Source of the DNA: Virgibacillus proomii
Lineage (GTDB): Bacteria > Bacillota > Bacilli > Bacillales > Amphibacillaceae
Direction of reading: 5' to 3'
NCBI RefSeq assembly: GCF_900162615.1
Contig: NZ_FUFN01000009.1
Coordinates: 107,176 to 171,175, forward strand
DNA length: 64,000 nucleotides
The notes under the pieces are model-generated. The model had not been told where the DNA came from. It saw only the letters and a list, made by a program, of their open reading frames with translations, and searched no databases. A program made the translations under genes and the position numbers. Below are positions 63,979-64,000 of the stretch, piece by piece (within the stretch, counting starts at the first letter, position 1; each line of letters begins with the position of its first letter).

Positions 63979-64000
63979 ATGCCAAAAGTATTAATCATTG
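63979..64000 (+). CDS. Response regulator, first seven codons only (cut by window edge)
   Basis: Starts MPKVLII two bases after the kinase stop, with AAAAGGTGAT upstream. The opening fits the receiver domain of an OmpR-type response regulator, which is also what the position predicts. The rest lies outside the window. Confidence 0.65.

Overview
The window is low-GC Firmicute DNA of Bacillaceae type, probably a Virgibacillus/Oceanobacillus-like spore former. The genus is inferred from gene content and style, not proven. Supporting features are strong AGGAGG ribosome binding sites, frequent TTG/GTG starts, a Spo0E-like phosphatase, a YuzF/Mn-catalase pair, a LevR-type PTS regulator, and an ICEBs1/Tn916-like mobile element.

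Core part (1-40 kb). The left edge cuts an aldehyde dehydrogenase. Next come a small excisionase-like HTH protein, a small GNAT protein and a broken S66 LD-carboxypeptidase. A cellobiose/lichenan-type PTS operon (IIB, IIC, IIA and a small membrane protein) is preceded by a clear sigma-54 promoter and by the gene for its LevR-type activator. A methylcitrate-cycle operon (prpC-prpD-prpB) diverges from a LysR gene. Macro-domain, MFS and membrane protein genes follow, with a 41-43 bp tandem repeat array between the last two. Malate synthase G diverges from a second LysR gene. Then come YuzF and Mn-catalase, four paralogous Gfo/Idh/MocA dehydrogenases around one IolT-like transporter (one with a promoter plus a perfect cre match), a five-gene oligopeptide ABC transporter, and a DUF3899 protein. 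An MMPL exporter has a premature amber codon and its TetR gene is frameshifted.

Accessory part (about 40.4-59.9 kb). This is a decayed integrative conjugative element. Its large serine recombinase, Orf7-like sigma factor, NicK-like relaxase, ConE/VirB4-like ATPase and Dcm methyltransferase are all broken. The oriT, coupling ATPase, ArdA, TcpD, TcpE and DUF961 genes remain. Cargo is a TetR-ABC exporter set (permease interrupted at a T8 run) and an apparently intact SIR2-HerA antiphage pair next to an HNH-type protein gene. A diverged sequence of about 150 bp recurs in the same orientation near both edges.

Right part (60-64 kb). An Erm 23S rRNA methyltransferase gene follows a leader of about 400 nt holding a 12-codon leader peptide and a terminator just before the gene, which suggests drug-inducible attenuation. 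Then come a small membrane protein, an ABC ATPase remnant, a sensor kinase and the start of its response regulator, cut by the right edge.

Scattered across the core is a repeat of about 155-180 bp (four good copies, two decayed). Its stems are kept by compensatory base changes, so it looks like a structured RNA or hairpin element. This is the least explained signal in the window.
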